From Ruegeria sp. HKCCD7303 (GTDB taxonomy: Bacteria; Pseudomonadota; Alphaproteobacteria; Rhodobacterales; Rhodobacteraceae): a stretch of DNA of 64,000 bases. A program made the translations under genes and the position numbers. Where the stretch lies: contig NZ_WVRE01000004.1 of NCBI RefSeq assembly GCF_013111185.1, positions 248,001 to 312,000 of the forward strand, in the 5' to 3' direction. Of the stretch, positions 1 to 8,866 are shown piece after piece. Under the pieces are notes generated by a model. That model worked only from the letters and a program-made list of their open reading frames with translations. It was not told the DNA's origin and made no database searches. The stretch's first letter is position 1. Each line of letters opens with the position of its first letter.

Positions 1-414
1 TTAGGCGACGATGAAATCACTCGTGAGGTCGAAAACAACGCTCAGGGCATTCTCGGCTATGTGGTGCGCTGGGTCGATCAGGGCGTGGGCTGCTCCAAGG
101 TGCCGGACATCAACGACATCGGCCTCATGGAAGACCGCGCAACCTGCCGGATTTCGTCTCAGGCGCTGGCCAATTGGCTGCACCATGGCATCGTGGACGA
201 AGCACAGGTAATGGCCGCGATGCAGAAAATGGCCGCTGTTGTGGATCGTCAGAACGACAGCGACCCCAGCTATACGCCTATGGCACCAAGCTTTGACGGC
301 ATCGCCTTTCAGGCAGCCTGCGATCTGGTGTTCAAGGGGCGGGTGCAGCCTTCGGGCTATACTGAGCCGGTTCTGCACGCCCGTCGTCTGGAGTTGAAGG
401 CAAGCCAGGCGTAA
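1..414 (+). CDS. glcB: Malate synthase G, C-terminal part (cut by window edge)
   Basis: The last 137 residues of malate synthase G, which condenses glyoxylate with acetyl-CoA to malate in the cytoplasm (glyoxylate/glycolate use). The frame is open from base 1 and ends with TAA at 412-414. The family-typical segment GCSKVPDI is followed by LMEDRAT. By comparison with E. coli GlcB, visible C31 corresponds to Cys617 and D45 to catalytic base Asp631, with the same spacing of 14. The end [15 protein letters not shown] is also typical. The family is about 720 residues, so some 580 lie upstream of the window. Nothing suggests a broken gene; the missing part is a window effect. The GlcG-like gene that follows fits a glycolate locus. 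Confidence 0.93.
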   Translation, partial: LGDDEITREVENNAQGILGYVVRWVDQGVGCSKVPDINDIGLMEDRATCRISSQALANWLHHGIVDEAQVMAAMQKMAAVVDRQNDSDPSYTPMAPSFDGIAFQAACDLVFKGRVQPSGYTEPVLHARRLELKASQA

Positions 415-493
415 ACGGTTTGGGTCGGGGCAAGGGGTAGTATCTACGCCTTGTTTTCCAAAGAAGATTTTATCCAAATGAAAGGGATCAGAG

Positions 494-919
494 ATGGCTA
501 TTTCTTTGCGCAAAGCGCGCACCATCATTCGTAAGGCTCTTGAGAAGGGGCGCGAGATGGAGTTGAAACCTCTGTCTGCCGTGGTTCTCGATGCGGGCGG
601 TCATGTCATCGCCTTCGAACGCGAAGACGGTGCCGCCCCGGGTCGTTTCGCGATTGCGCATGGCAAGGCCTATGGCTCGGTCATGTTGGGCATGGCCGGG
701 ACTGCGCAGATGCAGCGCGCCGAGGCGCAGGCCTATTTCATGGCTGCGGTGAATGGCGTTTATGGTGGGCAGGTTGTGCCGGTGCCGGGCGGTGTTCTGC
801 TGCGCGACCGAAAAGGCGCCGTGATCGGCGCTGTCGGCGTGACAGGAGACACCTCGGACAATGATGCAGTGGCTGCAATGGCTGGAATTGAGGCAGCCGG
901 TTTAGTCGGTGAGATTTAA
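494..919 (+). CDS. GlcG/HbpS family protein (DUF336)
   Basis: 141 residues, cytosolic, no signal peptide. The start ATG at 494 has AAAGGGA at 481-487. The GlcG/HbpS pattern is visible: a helix with EKGREMELKPLSAVVLD near the N-terminus, a DAGGHVIAFEREDGA strand-turn at about 33-47, and a glycine-rich end with VPVPGGVLLRD and GAVGVTGD. The family is linked to glycolate oxidation loci and, in HbpS, to heme binding; the exact biochemical role is unsettled. It lies 79 bp after malate synthase G in the same direction, so co-transcription is likely, and the context supports a glycolate or glyoxylate role. The family call is firm, the function is not. Confidence 0.85.
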   Translation: MAISLRKARTIIRKALEKGREMELKPLSAVVLDAGGHVIAFEREDGAAPGRFAIAHGKAYGSVMLGMAGTAQMQRAEAQAYFMAAVNGVYGGQVVPVPGGVLLRDRKGAVIGAVGVTGDTSDNDAVAAMAGIEAAGLVGEI

Positions 920-958
920 GTCTCCGCTTGGTTTGTCCTGCCAATGCCAAAACTTTTG

Positions 959-997
959 AATAATTTCCCGATTGAGGGAAATTATTGGGAAATAATT
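959..997. promoter_or_regulatory. 11-bp inverted repeat plus third half-site (operator-like)
   Basis: AATAATTTCCC (959-969) and its exact complement GGGAAATTATT (976-986) are separated by 6 bp. A third, near-identical unit GGGAAATAATT follows directly at 987-997. There is no T-tract as in a terminator. The array lies between the GlcG-like gene and the C26 hydrolase gene, about 140 bp before the latter. It looks like a dimeric repressor or activator site with an extra half-site; the protein is unknown. Confidence 0.5.
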
Positions 998-1040
998 CTG
1001 TCTAAAGTATCTTTTGAGGGATTGTATTGTGCACCCCTGA

Positions 1041-1071
1041 ACACGTCCCTGCGCTGTCATGCAGGGCGTGT
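1041..1071. other. Imperfect hairpin in leader of C26 hydrolase
   Basis: ACACGTCCCTGC (1041-1052) and GCAGGGCGTGT (1061-1071) pair with one bulge around an 8-nt loop. No uridine run follows, so it is not a classical terminator. It sits about 70 bp upstream of the start codon at 1139 and could be leader structure or a protein site. Confidence 0.35.
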
Positions 1072-1138
1072 ATTCTTGCACGTCTGAGAGGCTGCCGCTA
1101 GCTTCCCTGTTAAGCGCTGAAAAAACAAGGAAAGCGGA

Positions 1139-1912
1139 ATGTCTCGTCCTGTCGTCGGTATCATCGGCAACTCGTACCTCATGAATGACCAATACCCGAC
1201 CCATGCCGGCGGGACGATGAACTCGGACGCGGTTGCCAATGTGTCAGGATGTCTGCCGCTGCTGATCCCGGCGGATCCGCGCTATGTGACGGTCGATGAG
1301 TTGCTGGAGGTCTGCGACGGCTTTCTGCTGACCGGCGGTCGCCCTAATGTGCATCCGGAAGAATACGGCGAACCTGAAACCGAAGCGCATGGAGAGTTCG
1401 ACCGGGCACGCGACGCCATCACTCTGCCGCTGGTTCGCGCCTGTGTGGAACGTGGACAACCGTTTCTGGGCATCTGCCGCGGGTTTCAAGAGGTCAATGT
1501 GGCGATGGGTGGAACGCTTTATCCCGAGATCCGGGATTTGCCGGGGCGCATGAACCATCGAATGCCGCCCGACGGTACGCTGGAAGAGAAATTTGCGCTG
1601 CGGCATGTTGTGACACTGGATGAGGGCGGCGTGTTCCATGACCTGTTTGGTGCGGTCGAGGTCATGACCAACACGCTGCACGGGCAGGGCATCAAGACCA
1701 TTGGCGAGCGCGTCGTCATTGACGGTCACGCGCCCGACGGCACGCCCGAGGCGATCTATATCAAGGACGCGCCTGGCTTTACGCTGTCCGTTCAGTGGCA
1801 CCCCGAATGGGATGCCATCAACGACCCGGTGTCGCGCCCTCTGTTCGAGGCTTTTGGTGCAGCAGTGCAAGCCTGGTCCAAGGGTGCGCAGGTGTTCCAG
1901 AAAACTGCGTAG
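1139..1912 (+). CDS. Class-I glutamine amidotransferase-like hydrolase, peptidase C26 (PuuD-like)
   Basis: 257 residues. The start ATG at 1139 has AAGGAAAG just upstream. The nucleophile elbow GICRGFQ gives Cys113, and HPEW gives His221 and Glu223, the triad of the C26 gamma-glutamyl hydrolase family. The nearby VAMGGTLYPE is typical of PuuD (gamma-glutamyl-gamma-aminobutyrate hydrolase), which releases glutamate from gamma-glutamyl amides in the cytoplasm. No other putrescine-pathway gene is adjacent, so the substrate is not fixed by context; another gamma-glutamyl compound is possible. The gene ends 45 bp before the convergent end of the molybdenum hydroxylase gene. A palindromic array and a hairpin lie in its upstream region. 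Confidence 0.85.
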   Translation: MSRPVVGIIGNSYLMNDQYPTHAGGTMNSDAVANVSGCLPLLIPADPRYVTVDELLEVCDGFLLTGGRPNVHPEEYGEPETEAHGEFDRARDAITLPLVRACVERGQPFLGICRGFQEVNVAMGGTLYPEIRDLPGRMNHRMPPDGTLEEKFALRHVVTLDEGGVFHDLFGAVEVMTNTLHGQGIKTIGERVVIDGHAPDGTPEAIYIKDAPGFTLSVQWHPEWDAINDPVSRPLFEAFGAAVQAWSKGAQVFQKTA

Positions 1913-1957
1913 TTTTACGCCGGCGCGCCTAGGGGGCGGCGAGCCGACGTTTTGTGA

Positions 1958-4198
1958 TCAAACCAGCAGGTTGAACTGGTTGATCAGCGGCAGGCTGCGG
2001 GCGCGTTCTCCGGTCAGATCAAACAGGGCATTTCCGAGCGCGGGCATTGAGGGGGGCGTGCCGGGCTCTCCTGCGCCACCCATGTGGCGGTTGGTCTCGA
2101 GAACGCGCACCTCGACCTGCGGGGCCGTGTGCATGCGAATGGCGTCATAGTCGGGGAAGTTGAACTGTTCAGCTTCACCATCTGCAAAGGTGATTTCGCC
2201 ATAGCACGCGGCGGACAGGCCATAGATCATGCCGCCGAACATCTGCGCTTTGACGTTGTCAGGGTCCAGCGCAAGCCCCATGTCGCAGGCGATCCACGCC
2301 TTGTTGATGCGGATGGTGCCGTCTTCGTCGACGACCTCGATCACTTGTGCTACGGGTGTGCCAAAGCTGTAGGTAAAGGCGACGCCGCGGCCTACGCCTT
2401 CAGGCGTCTGGCCGGTCCAGCCCGACATCTCTTTCACCGCTTCAAGACACCCGGAAGAGGGGGCGTGTTCGGACTTCATCAACTCAAGTCGAAACTCCAG
2501 CGGGTCGCGCCCTGCGGCATGGGCCATTTCATCCATGAATGTCTCATGGAAAAAGCCATTGTGGCTGTTACCGACCGAGCGCCAGAAGCCCACCGGGACG
2601 GCCAGATCCGCGATATGACCACTCATGCGATAGTTTGGCACTGCATAGGGCTGGTTGAAGAATCCTTCGACCAGCACCTTATCAGGGCCGCCACCGGGGA
2701 AGCCGGTGTAGCGCTCGACTGCCTGCTGGGTCGGAGATTGCGCCGCCACCTTTCCGTCGATCAGCACAGCTTTGCCGTCGTGCACTGCACCACGCATCCG
2801 AGCGATTGCGCCGGGGCGGTAATAATCATGGCGCATGTCTTCTTCGCGGCTCCAGGTCGTCTGAACCGGCGTGCCGGGCATGGTCATGGCAACCTTTGTG
2901 GCGATCTCACCAAAATCCAACTCACCCCGGCGGCCAAAACCGCCACCCAGATAGGTGGTGTGAATCTGCACTGCCTCGGTGTCCAGATTGGCGGTGTTCG
3001 CAACGCGGAACTGAATCAGGGTCGGGGCCTGATTGCCGCACCACAGCTCCACTGCATTTCCGGTATACAGTGCGGTGGCATTCATCGGCTCCATCGTGGC
3101 GTGGGCCAGATAGGGCACTTGGTATTCGGCGGTGATTTCCGTCGCGCCCTCGGGCGTCACGCTGACATCGCCGTCGTCGCGCATGGTCGAATTCGGCGCG
3201 TCGTCAAACGCCTCGGCTATCTTGGCAAAGATACCGTCGGTTTCCGGTGGATAGGGCGCGTCGCCCCAGTCAACGTCGATGGCCTCAACCGCTTGGTTTG
3301 CCAACCAGGTGTTGTTGGCGATCACGGCCACACCTGTACCCAGATCGACAATCTTCTCGACCCCTGGCATGGATTGGGCGGCACCGTCATCAAAGCCATT
3401 CATCGCGCCGCCCAATTTGGGGTTCATGCGTACGGCCGCGAATTTCATGCCCGGCAGGCGGACATCAACGCCGAACTCGGCCGTGCCGGTCACCTTGCCA
3501 ACCATGTCCAGACGCGGTTGGGTCCGGCCCAGATAGCGCCACTCGGACGGATCGCGCAAAGGCACTTCGACCGGTTCCAATCCAGCTGCATCCTCGGCAA
3601 GCTCGGAATAGGCAATCTTGTCGCCGTTGGGCGCAATAACGTGGCCCGAGGCTGTTTGCAGCTCTAAAGGATCAACGCCTAACCGATCTGCGGCTGCGCG
3701 TTTCAGCGTTTCGCGCGCCGAAGCACCAGCTTGCCGCATCCGCTCGAACCCGTCTTTCATCGAGGTCGAACCACCAGTGACCTGCAGGCTCAGCGTCTTG
3801 CCCAAAACGCCCAGTGCTTCACCCAAATTGTGCTGGAAATTCGAGATGTCATAACCCTTGTTGGGCAGTCCTTCGCCCACCAGGGCGGAGTTGTAATAGG
3901 CCGCTGCCGCCGGGCCATGCAGAACGGTGATCTGATCCAGGTCGACGTCCAGTTCCTCGGCAATCAGCGCGGCCCAAGTGGTTTTCACGCCCTGACCCAT
4001 TTCAGCGCGGGGGGCGAACAGGGTGACGCCATTTTGATCGATCAATACGAACGGGTTCAGCGCGGCCTGACCTTCACCGGGTTTTAGCGGATTGGCGGCT
4101 GGGCGGGTGACGTAATATGCGCCAAAGGCCACACCGCCAACAATTGCAGCAGAGCCGATCAGGAACGTGCGACGGAGGATTTTGCCAACTTTACCCAT
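1958..4198 (-). CDS. Molybdenum hydroxylase large subunit, isoquinoline 1-oxidoreductase beta type
   Basis: 746 residues. The N-terminus carries a twin-arginine signal (R9-R10 in LRRTFLIG, then a hydrophobic stretch), so the enzyme is probably exported folded to the periplasm. Two aldehyde oxidase/xanthine dehydrogenase type molybdopterin domains follow. GGGFGRRGELD lies in the cofactor-binding part and GGAGEPGTPP near the C-terminus supplies the likely catalytic Glu711. The best match in type is IorB, which pairs with a two-cluster [2Fe-2S] subunit; the partner gene lies directly upstream with a 3-bp gap. A strong GAAGGAGG lies inside the end of that gene. The substrate is unknown (N-heterocycle or aldehyde). 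No cytochrome or XdhC-type maturation gene is adjacent. Confidence 0.9.
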   Translation of the reverse strand: MGKVGKILRRTFLIGSAAIVGGVAFGAYYVTRPAANPLKPGEGQAALNPFVLIDQNGVTLFAPRAEMGQGVKTTWAALIAEELDVDLDQITVLHGPAAAAYYNSALVGEGLPNKGYDISNFQHNLGEALGVLGKTLSLQVTGGSTSMKDGFERMRQAGASARETLKRAAADRLGVDPLELQTASGHVIAPNGDKIAYSELAEDAAGLEPVEVPLRDPSEWRYLGRTQPRLDMVGKVTGTAEFGVDVRLPGMKFAAVRMNPKLGGAMNGFDDGAAQSMPGVEKIVDLGTGVAVIANNTWLANQAVEAIDVDWGDAPYPPETDGIFAKIAEAFDDAPNSTMRDDGDVSVTPEGATEITAEYQVPYLAHATMEPMNATALYTGNAVELWCGNQAPTLIQFRVANTANLDTEAVQIHTTYLGGGFGRRGELDFGEIATKVAMTMPGTPVQTTWSREEDMRHDYYRPGAIARMRGAVHDGKAVLIDGKVAAQSPTQQAVERYTGFPGGGPDKVLVEGFFNQPYAVPNYRMSGHIADLAVPVGFWRSVGNSHNGFFHETFMDEMAHAAGRDPLEFRLELMKSEHAPSSGCLEAVKEMSGWTGQTPEGVGRGVAFTYSFGTPVAQVIEVVDEDGTIRINKAWIACDMGLALDPDNVKAQMFGGMIYGLSAACYGEITFADGEAEQFNFPDYDAIRMHTAPQVEVRVLETNRHMGGAGEPGTPPSMPALGNALFDLTGERARSLPLINQFNLLV

Positions 4199-4201
4199 AG
4201 C

Positions 4202-4666
4202 TTATGCCTCCTTCAGCTTGGACGCTGCGTCGTGGATTGCGGCCCGGATGCGGGGGTAAGTGCCACAGCGGCAAAGGTTGCCCTGCATTGCTTCATCGAT
4301 GTCTGCATCGGTAGGTGCCGGGTTTTCTGCCAGCAAGGCAGTGGCCTGCATGATCTGTCCAGACTGGCAATATCCGCATTGCGCAACCTGATGATCGACC
4401 CAAGCTTGCTGGATGGCGGCTAGGGTGTCTGGTGCTCCGATGCCTTCAATTGTGGTCACGTCACCCCAAACATCCGACAACGCGACCTGACAGGACCGCA
4501 CGGCCTCGCCGTCGATATGAACGGTGCATGCTCCGCAGGCGGCAACGCCGCAGCCGAATTTAGTGCCGGTCAATCCGACCTCATCCCGCAGAACCCAGAG
4601 CAGGGGGACGTCATCAGGCAGGTCTACCTGATGTTGCTTTCCATTGATCTTAAGGGCCGTCGTCAT
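4202..4666 (-). CDS. Molybdenum hydroxylase small subunit, two [2Fe-2S] clusters (IorA type)
   Basis: 154 residues from the ATG at 4666, chosen because AGAGGTG lies just upstream and the N-terminus MTTALKING matches the family; an upstream in-frame ATG at 4702 would fall among the TGACA half-sites and lacks a good ribosome site. The plant-ferredoxin-type cluster uses C39, C44, C47 and C59; the second cluster uses C97, C100, C132 and C134 (CGYC and CRC). It passes electrons from the molybdenum site of the large subunit. It has no signal peptide of its own, so it would be carried out with the Tat-bearing large subunit. First gene of a two-gene operon transcribed away from a TetR gene. Confidence 0.92.
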   Translation of the reverse strand: MTTALKINGKQHQVDLPDDVPLLWVLRDEVGLTGTKFGCGVAACGACTVHIDGEAVRSCQVALSDVWGDVTTIEGIGAPDTLAAIQQAWVDHQVAQCGYCQSGQIMQATALLAENPAPTDADIDEAMQGNLCRCGTYPRIRAAIHDAASKLKEA

Positions 4667-4696
4667 GGCGCACCTCTTCTTGCTGTGGCTGGTTTC

Positions 4697-4754
4697 TGAC
4701 ATATTTAGCGAAAAGTGTCATGCTGTCAATTGACAATTTAAACAAAAAATGTCA
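4697..4754. promoter_or_regulatory. Divergent operator/promoter with five TGACA/TGTCA half-sites
   Basis: Half-sites lie at 4697-4701, 4716-4720, 4724-4728, 4731-4735 and 4750-4754. The middle pair forms a perfect 12-bp palindrome, TGTCAATTGACA (4724-4735). On the minus strand this palindrome contains TTGACA (4729-4724) with AAATAT 17 bp downstream, a possible promoter for the hydroxylase operon. The location between the divergent operon and the TetR gene suggests the TetR protein binds here and controls both. The half-sites are seen; the binding is inferred. Confidence 0.6.
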
Positions 4755-4765
4755 GTGCTTCGGTT

Positions 4766-5344
4766 ATGAAAGACACGAATGACGATTCACGGCAAAAGGC
4801 GATCCTGAACTCGGCGTTTCAAGCCTTTTCCACCTACGGGTATCGAAAGACTTCGATGGACGATATTGCGCGTGGGGCGGGGATGTCGCGGCCAGCGGTC
4901 TATCTGCACTACAAGAACAAAGAGGCGATCGTCAGCAAGCTGACCGAATTGTACTACGCCGAAAAAAGCGTTGCGGTCGCCGAAGCACTGGCGACGCAAG
5001 GGTCGGTGCCCGAGGTTTTGACGCGTGCGGTGCAGGCGCAGACGGACGGGATGGCTAAAATCCTGGCCTCTCCACACGGGCTCGAGATGCTGGACAACAC
5101 CAAATCCCTGTCTTCTGAAATTATCGCTGCGGGTGAGGCTAAACTGGCAGGGCTTTATGCGGTTTGGCTGACGCAACAGGAGCAGGAGGGACGGGTTCGC
5201 CTTCAGACGGACGCGGCAGAGACCGGTCGGACGATCACCACCACGCTCAAGGGGCTAAAGCTGATCGGCGCCGGGGCCGAAGTCTATGAACAGCAGGTGG
5301 CGCAGGTTGCCGCCCTTTTCGGTGCTGGGCTTGAGGTCAGGTAA
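4766..5344 (+). CDS. TetR/AcrR family transcriptional regulator
   Basis: 192 residues. The N-terminal helix-turn-helix spans about residues 30-53 (SMDDIARGAGMSRPAVYLHY followed by KNKEAI), a textbook TetR DNA-binding domain. The C-terminal ligand domain is not assignable. The start at 4766 is the first ATG after the operator region; no strong ribosome site is seen. It is divergent from the molybdenum hydroxylase operon and its upstream region holds five TGACA-type half-sites, so autoregulation plus control of that operon is likely. Its last 8 bases overlap the convergent end of kynureninase. The ligand is unknown, perhaps the hydroxylase substrate. Confidence 0.88.
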   Translation: MKDTNDDSRQKAILNSAFQAFSTYGYRKTSMDDIARGAGMSRPAVYLHYKNKEAIVSKLTELYYAEKSVAVAEALATQGSVPEVLTRAVQAQTDGMAKILASPHGLEMLDNTKSLSSEIIAAGEAKLAGLYAVWLTQQEQEGRVRLQTDAAETGRTITTTLKGLKLIGAGAEVYEQQVAQVAALFGAGLEVR

Positions 5345-6530
5345 CGCGCTGGCGGATCTTGTATTCCGGCGCGTCCCACAACTTGTTCTGCATCACATCG
5401 GCCATAATCTCGGTTGCTCGGATTACGTCGGCCTCGTCGATGTAAAGCGGCGTAAAACCAAAGCGCATGATATCTGGCGCACGGAAATCGCCAATTACAC
5501 CCCGTGCGATCAGGGCCTGCATCGCAGCGTAGCCTTCTGTGAAGCGGAATGAGACCTGGCTGCCACGCACCTCTGGCGTTCTTGGGCTGGCCAGTTGCAG
5601 TTCGGGGCAGGCGGCTTCGACGCGGGTTATGAAGAGCTCAGTCAATTCAATGGACTTTGCTCGGACATCTGCCATTTCGGCCATGTCCCAGATGTCCATG
5701 GCCGCGGCTAAAGCCGTCATTTGGATCACGGGTGGCGTGCCCACGCGCATCCGTTCGATCCCGCTGCCGGGGCGATAATCCAGATCAAACGCAAAGGGGG
5801 CTTCGTGCCCCAGCCAACCAGACAGGGCCGGACGCACCGTTTCAGCCAGTCGAGGTGCGACATAGATAAAGGCCGGTGCGCCAGGGCCGCCGTTGAGGTA
5901 TTTATATGTGCAGCCTACAGCAAAGTCGGCATTGCAACCTTCCAGATCAACGGGAATTGCACCGGCGGAATGCGCAAGATCCCAGACCGTTATCACGCCG
6001 TTTGCATGTGCAAGTTCGGTCAGCGCTTTCATGTCATGCATCCGGCCCGAGCGGTAATCGACTTCGGTCAGCATCAAAACCGCGACCTCTTCTGTGATTG
6101 CTTCTGCCACATCCTCTGGGTCTACAATGCGCAGCTCATAGTCTTCGCCCAGCGAGCGTAGCAGGCCATCCGCCATGTACAGGTCTGACGGGAAGTTGCC
6201 GTTATCTGACAGCACAACCTTTCGGGACGGATTGAGTTCAAGCGCGGCAGCCACAGCCTGATACACCTTGATCGACAGGGTGTCGCCTGTGACGACGCTG
6301 CCTTGTTCGGCACCGATCAAGCGGCCGATGCGATCGCCCAGCCCAGTGGGCAGCCCCATCCAGCCCGCCTTGTTCCACCCGGTGATCAACATCTGACCCC
6401 ATTCATCTGTCAGCATATCCTGCACACGCGAGGTCGCTGATTTAGGCAGGGGGCCCAGAGAGTTGCCATCCAGATAGATCACACCCTCGGGCAGGTCGAA
6501 CATGGCTTTGGTTGCTGCGAAATCGGTCAT
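5337..6530 (-). CDS. kynU: Kynureninase
   Basis: 397 residues. A fold-type I PLP enzyme that cleaves L-kynurenine to anthranilate and alanine in tryptophan catabolism. IYLDGNSLGPLP at the N-terminus is characteristic. WDLAHSAGA provides Asp193 for the pyridine nitrogen, and CTYKYLNGGPGAPAF places the PLP lysine at K210. Length is normal for the family. The ribosome site upstream of ATG 6530 is weak. The usual partners, tryptophan 2,3-dioxygenase and kynurenine formamidase, are not in the window. It converges with the TetR gene with an 8-bp overlap, so the two transcripts meet tail to tail. Confidence 0.94.
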   Translation of the reverse strand: MTDFAATKAMFDLPEGVIYLDGNSLGPLPKSATSRVQDMLTDEWGQMLITGWNKAGWMGLPTGLGDRIGRLIGAEQGSVVTGDTLSIKVYQAVAAALELNPSRKVVLSDNGNFPSDLYMADGLLRSLGEDYELRIVDPEDVAEAITEEVAVLMLTEVDYRSGRMHDMKALTELAHANGVITVWDLAHSAGAIPVDLEGCNADFAVGCTYKYLNGGPGAPAFIYVAPRLAETVRPALSGWLGHEAPFAFDLDYRPGSGIERMRVGTPPVIQMTALAAAMDIWDMAEMADVRAKSIELTELFITRVEAACPELQLASPRTPEVRGSQVSFRFTEGYAAMQALIARGVIGDFRAPDIMRFGFTPLYIDEADVIRATEIMADVMQNKLWDAPEYKIRQRVT

Positions 6531-6665
6531 GAAAGCTCGTTTTTTGTGTTTATCTGTCGCTGTTTACCCACCGGCGTATCTGATCCGCAGCAGCCTGTCC
6601 ACTGATGCGACATCGTGGGTTTTGCTATTCTGACCTGAAAACGGTAGGACAGCGCCCAGAAACGA

Positions 6666-6681
6666 CACGTATCCTTACGTG
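6666..6681. promoter_or_regulatory. Small inverted repeat upstream of methyltransferase
   Basis: CACGTA and TACGTG flank TCCT, giving a 16-bp dyad 23 bp before the start codon at 6705. It could be an operator or leader stem; there is no other support. Confidence 0.25.
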
Positions 6682-6704
6682 GCGTCACCCACGAAGGACA
6701 GACT

Positions 6705-7154
6705 ATGCGCTGGATCGATGTTCCCCCTGTGTGGCTTGCGGGCTTTGTCCTGCTGGCTTGGCTACAGGGCCGATACATGGGGCTTGGCCTGTCGTTGGAC
6801 GGTGGGCTGACCGACCTAATCAGCGGTGTCTTGATCGGCGGCGGCGTTCTTCTTGCGGTTCTTGCGGTTTTTGAGTTTCGCCGGCATCAGACCACTGTGA
6901 TTCCACATGAAACGCCCAGTGCCATGGTACAGTCGGGCATTTACAGGCGCAGCCGCAATCCGATCTATCTGGGTGACGTTCTGATCCTAACCGGTCTGAT
7001 CCTTCGGTTTGATGCAATCTTCTCGCTGGTGCTGGTGCCCATCTTTGTCTGGGTACTGGAGCGTCGGTTCATTGTGCCAGAAGAGGACCGGTTGCGCCGC
7101 ACCTTCCGCGCGGATTTCGCCCGATATGAACGCAAAACGCGTCGCTGGGTTTAG
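6705..7154 (+). CDS. Membrane methyltransferase of the isoprenylcysteine/phospholipid methyltransferase type
   Basis: 149 residues with AAGGA before ATG 6705. Hydrophobic segments are visible at about 9-20, 40-56 and 88-117. The C-terminal half has the ICMT/PEMT S-adenosylmethionine signature: GIYRRSRNPIYLGD followed by a PEEDRLRRTF segment and the ending FARYERKTRRWV. Bacterial members are short inner-membrane enzymes that methylate thiol, hydroxyl or amine groups of lipophilic substrates; the substrate cannot be read here. It lies alone between kynU (divergent) and pntA. Family call good, function open. Confidence 0.75.
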   Translation: MRWIDVPPVWLAGFVLLAWLQGRYMGLGLSLDGGLTDLISGVLIGGGVLLAVLAVFEFRRHQTTVIPHETPSAMVQSGIYRRSRNPIYLGDVLILTGLILRFDAIFSLVLVPIFVWVLERRFIVPEEDRLRRTFRADFARYERKTRRWV

Positions 7155-7281
7155 GAGTGGGCACCTCCATGACACTACGTAACGGATGCTGCGCTTGCGA
7201 AATAAAGTTGCGCAAGATACATCTTTTCTTAACGAATCATACCCGAGGACCTGCTCGGCCTTAGAAATAGGGGGATTGCCA

Positions 7282-8853
7282 GTGAAAATAGGCACACCGA
7301 AGGAAATATTGGATGGCGAGAACCGGGTCGCGATGACGCCGGACTCCGCTGTGCAGTTGCAGAAACTGGGCTATGACTGCGCCATCGAGAAAGGCGCGGG
7401 TGCCGCTGCCGGGTTCTCGGATGCGGCTTATGAGGCGGTCGGTGTCGAGGTCGTCAAAACCGCCGCGTCTTTGTGGAAGAACTCGGACATCGTCGCAAAG
7501 GTTCGCATCCCAACCGAGACCGAGATGAAGCGTCTGACCAAAGGCAAGACGCTGATTTCATTCTTCAACCCAGCCGGGAACGAAGAGGGGATGGAGCTGG
7601 CCAAATCCAAAGGTGCCAACGTCATCGCGATGGAGATGGTTCCGCGTATCTCGCGCGCGCAGAAGATGGATGCGCTGTCTTCGATGGCCAATATCGCGGG
7701 CTACCGCGCGGTGATCGAGGCAGGCAACAACTTTGGACGTTTCTTCACCGGTCAGGTAACGGCTGCCGGTAAAGTGCCGCCTGCCAAGGTTTTGATCGTG
7801 GGCGCGGGCGTGGCGGGTCTGGCGGCCATCGGGACCTCGACCTCACTTGGCGCGATCACCTATGCGTTCGACGTGCGCCCGGAAGTGGCCGAACAGGTCG
7901 AATCCATGGGGGCTGAATTCGTCTATCTGGACTTCGAGGAAGAACAGCAGGACGGTGCGGCGACCGGTGGTTATGCCTCAGTTCAATCAGAGGAATTCCG
8001 CAACGCGCAGCTTGCCAAGTTCCGTGAGCTTGCGCCGGAAATGGACATCGTCATCACCACCGCCTTGATCCCGAACCGCCCGGCGCCGAAGCTGTGGCTG
8101 GAGGATATGGTCAAAGCGATGAAGCCGGGTTCGGTCATCGTTGACCTAGCAGCCGAGCGTGGCGGCAACGTCGAAGGCACCGTGCCGGACGAGAAGGTCG
8201 TGACCGACAATGGCGTGACCATCATCGGCTATACCGACTTCCCCAGCCGGATGGCGGCGCAGTCTTCGTCTCTGTACGCCACCAACATCCGCCACATGAT
8301 GACCGACCTGACGCCTGAGAAGGACGGTCAGATCAATCACGACATGGAAGATGACGTGATCCGCGGCGCGACCGTGACCCATGAGGGTGAGATCACGTTC
8401 CCGCCGCCGCCGCCCAAGGTGCAGGCGATTGCGGCGCAGAAGAAGCCGGAAGTCAAAGAACTGACCCCGGAAGAGAAAAAAGCGCAAGAGATCGCGGCCT
8501 TCAAGGCACAGACCAAACAGCAGTTCACCCTGCTGGGTGTTGGCGGCGCACTGATGCTGCTGGTGGGGCTGGTGGCCCCGGCCAGCTTCATGCAGCACTT
8601 TATCGTGTTCGTGTTGGCCGTATTTGTAGGTTTCCAGGTAATCTGGGGCGTAGCACACAGCTTGCACACTCCGCTGATGGCGATCACAAACGCAATCTCG
8701 TCGATTATCATCGTCGGAGCCTTGATGCAGATCGGGTCGGGGTCGTTCCTGGTCATCCTGCTGGCGGCGCTGTCTGTCTTCATGGCCGGGATCAACATCT
8801 TCGGCGGCTTCCTCGTAACCCGGCGCATGCTCGCCATGTTCCAGAAATCTTAA
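7282..8853 (+). CDS. pntA: NAD(P) transhydrogenase subunit alpha
   Basis: 523 residues from GTG 7282, chosen because MKIGTPKEI is the family N-terminus and AGGGGGA lies at 7269-7275; the frame is open upstream to 7186 but that extension is not conserved-looking. It couples hydride transfer between NADH and NADP to proton entry across the inner membrane. The NAD domain has [12 protein letters not shown] at about 173-184. A proline/lysine-rich linker (about 375-415) leads to four hydrophobic segments (about 418-520) that form the alpha share of the membrane domain. It is followed after 13 bp by pntB; the two form an operon ended by the terminator at 10341. Confidence 0.95.
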   Translation: MKIGTPKEILDGENRVAMTPDSAVQLQKLGYDCAIEKGAGAAAGFSDAAYEAVGVEVVKTAASLWKNSDIVAKVRIPTETEMKRLTKGKTLISFFNPAGNEEGMELAKSKGANVIAMEMVPRISRAQKMDALSSMANIAGYRAVIEAGNNFGRFFTGQVTAAGKVPPAKVLIVGAGVAGLAAIGTSTSLGAITYAFDVRPEVAEQVESMGAEFVYLDFEEEQQDGAATGGYASVQSEEFRNAQLAKFRELAPEMDIVITTALIPNRPAPKLWLEDMVKAMKPGSVIVDLAAERGGNVEGTVPDEKVVTDNGVTIIGYTDFPSRMAAQSSSLYATNIRHMMTDLTPEKDGQINHDMEDDVIRGATVTHEGEITFPPPPPKVQAIAAQKKPEVKELTPEEKKAQEIAAFKAQTKQQFTLLGVGGALMLLVGLVAPASFMQHFIVFVLAVFVGFQVIWGVAHSLHTPLMAITNAISSIIIVGALMQIGSGSFLVILLAALSVFMAGINIFGGFLVTRRMLAMFQKS

Positions 8854-8866
8854 GGAGGCCGGGTAG

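Noticed and set aside
1-414. A truncated malate synthase pseudogene
   Set aside because: The gene simply runs off the window edge; the visible part is intact and ends normally.
2084-3667. A 527-codon open frame on the plus strand opposite the molybdenum hydroxylase gene
   Set aside because: It mirrors the codon bias of the real gene, has no ribosome site and no recognisable domain.
7194-7216. CTTGCG...CGCAAG dyad in the pntA leader as a riboswitch or operator
   Set aside because: Only 6 bp pair across an 11-nt loop, and no matching second site or known motif was seen.
7186-7281. An N-terminal extension of PntA by 32 residues
   Set aside because: The family begins at MKIGTPKEI, where GTG 7282 has a good ribosome site; the extension shows no conserved character.
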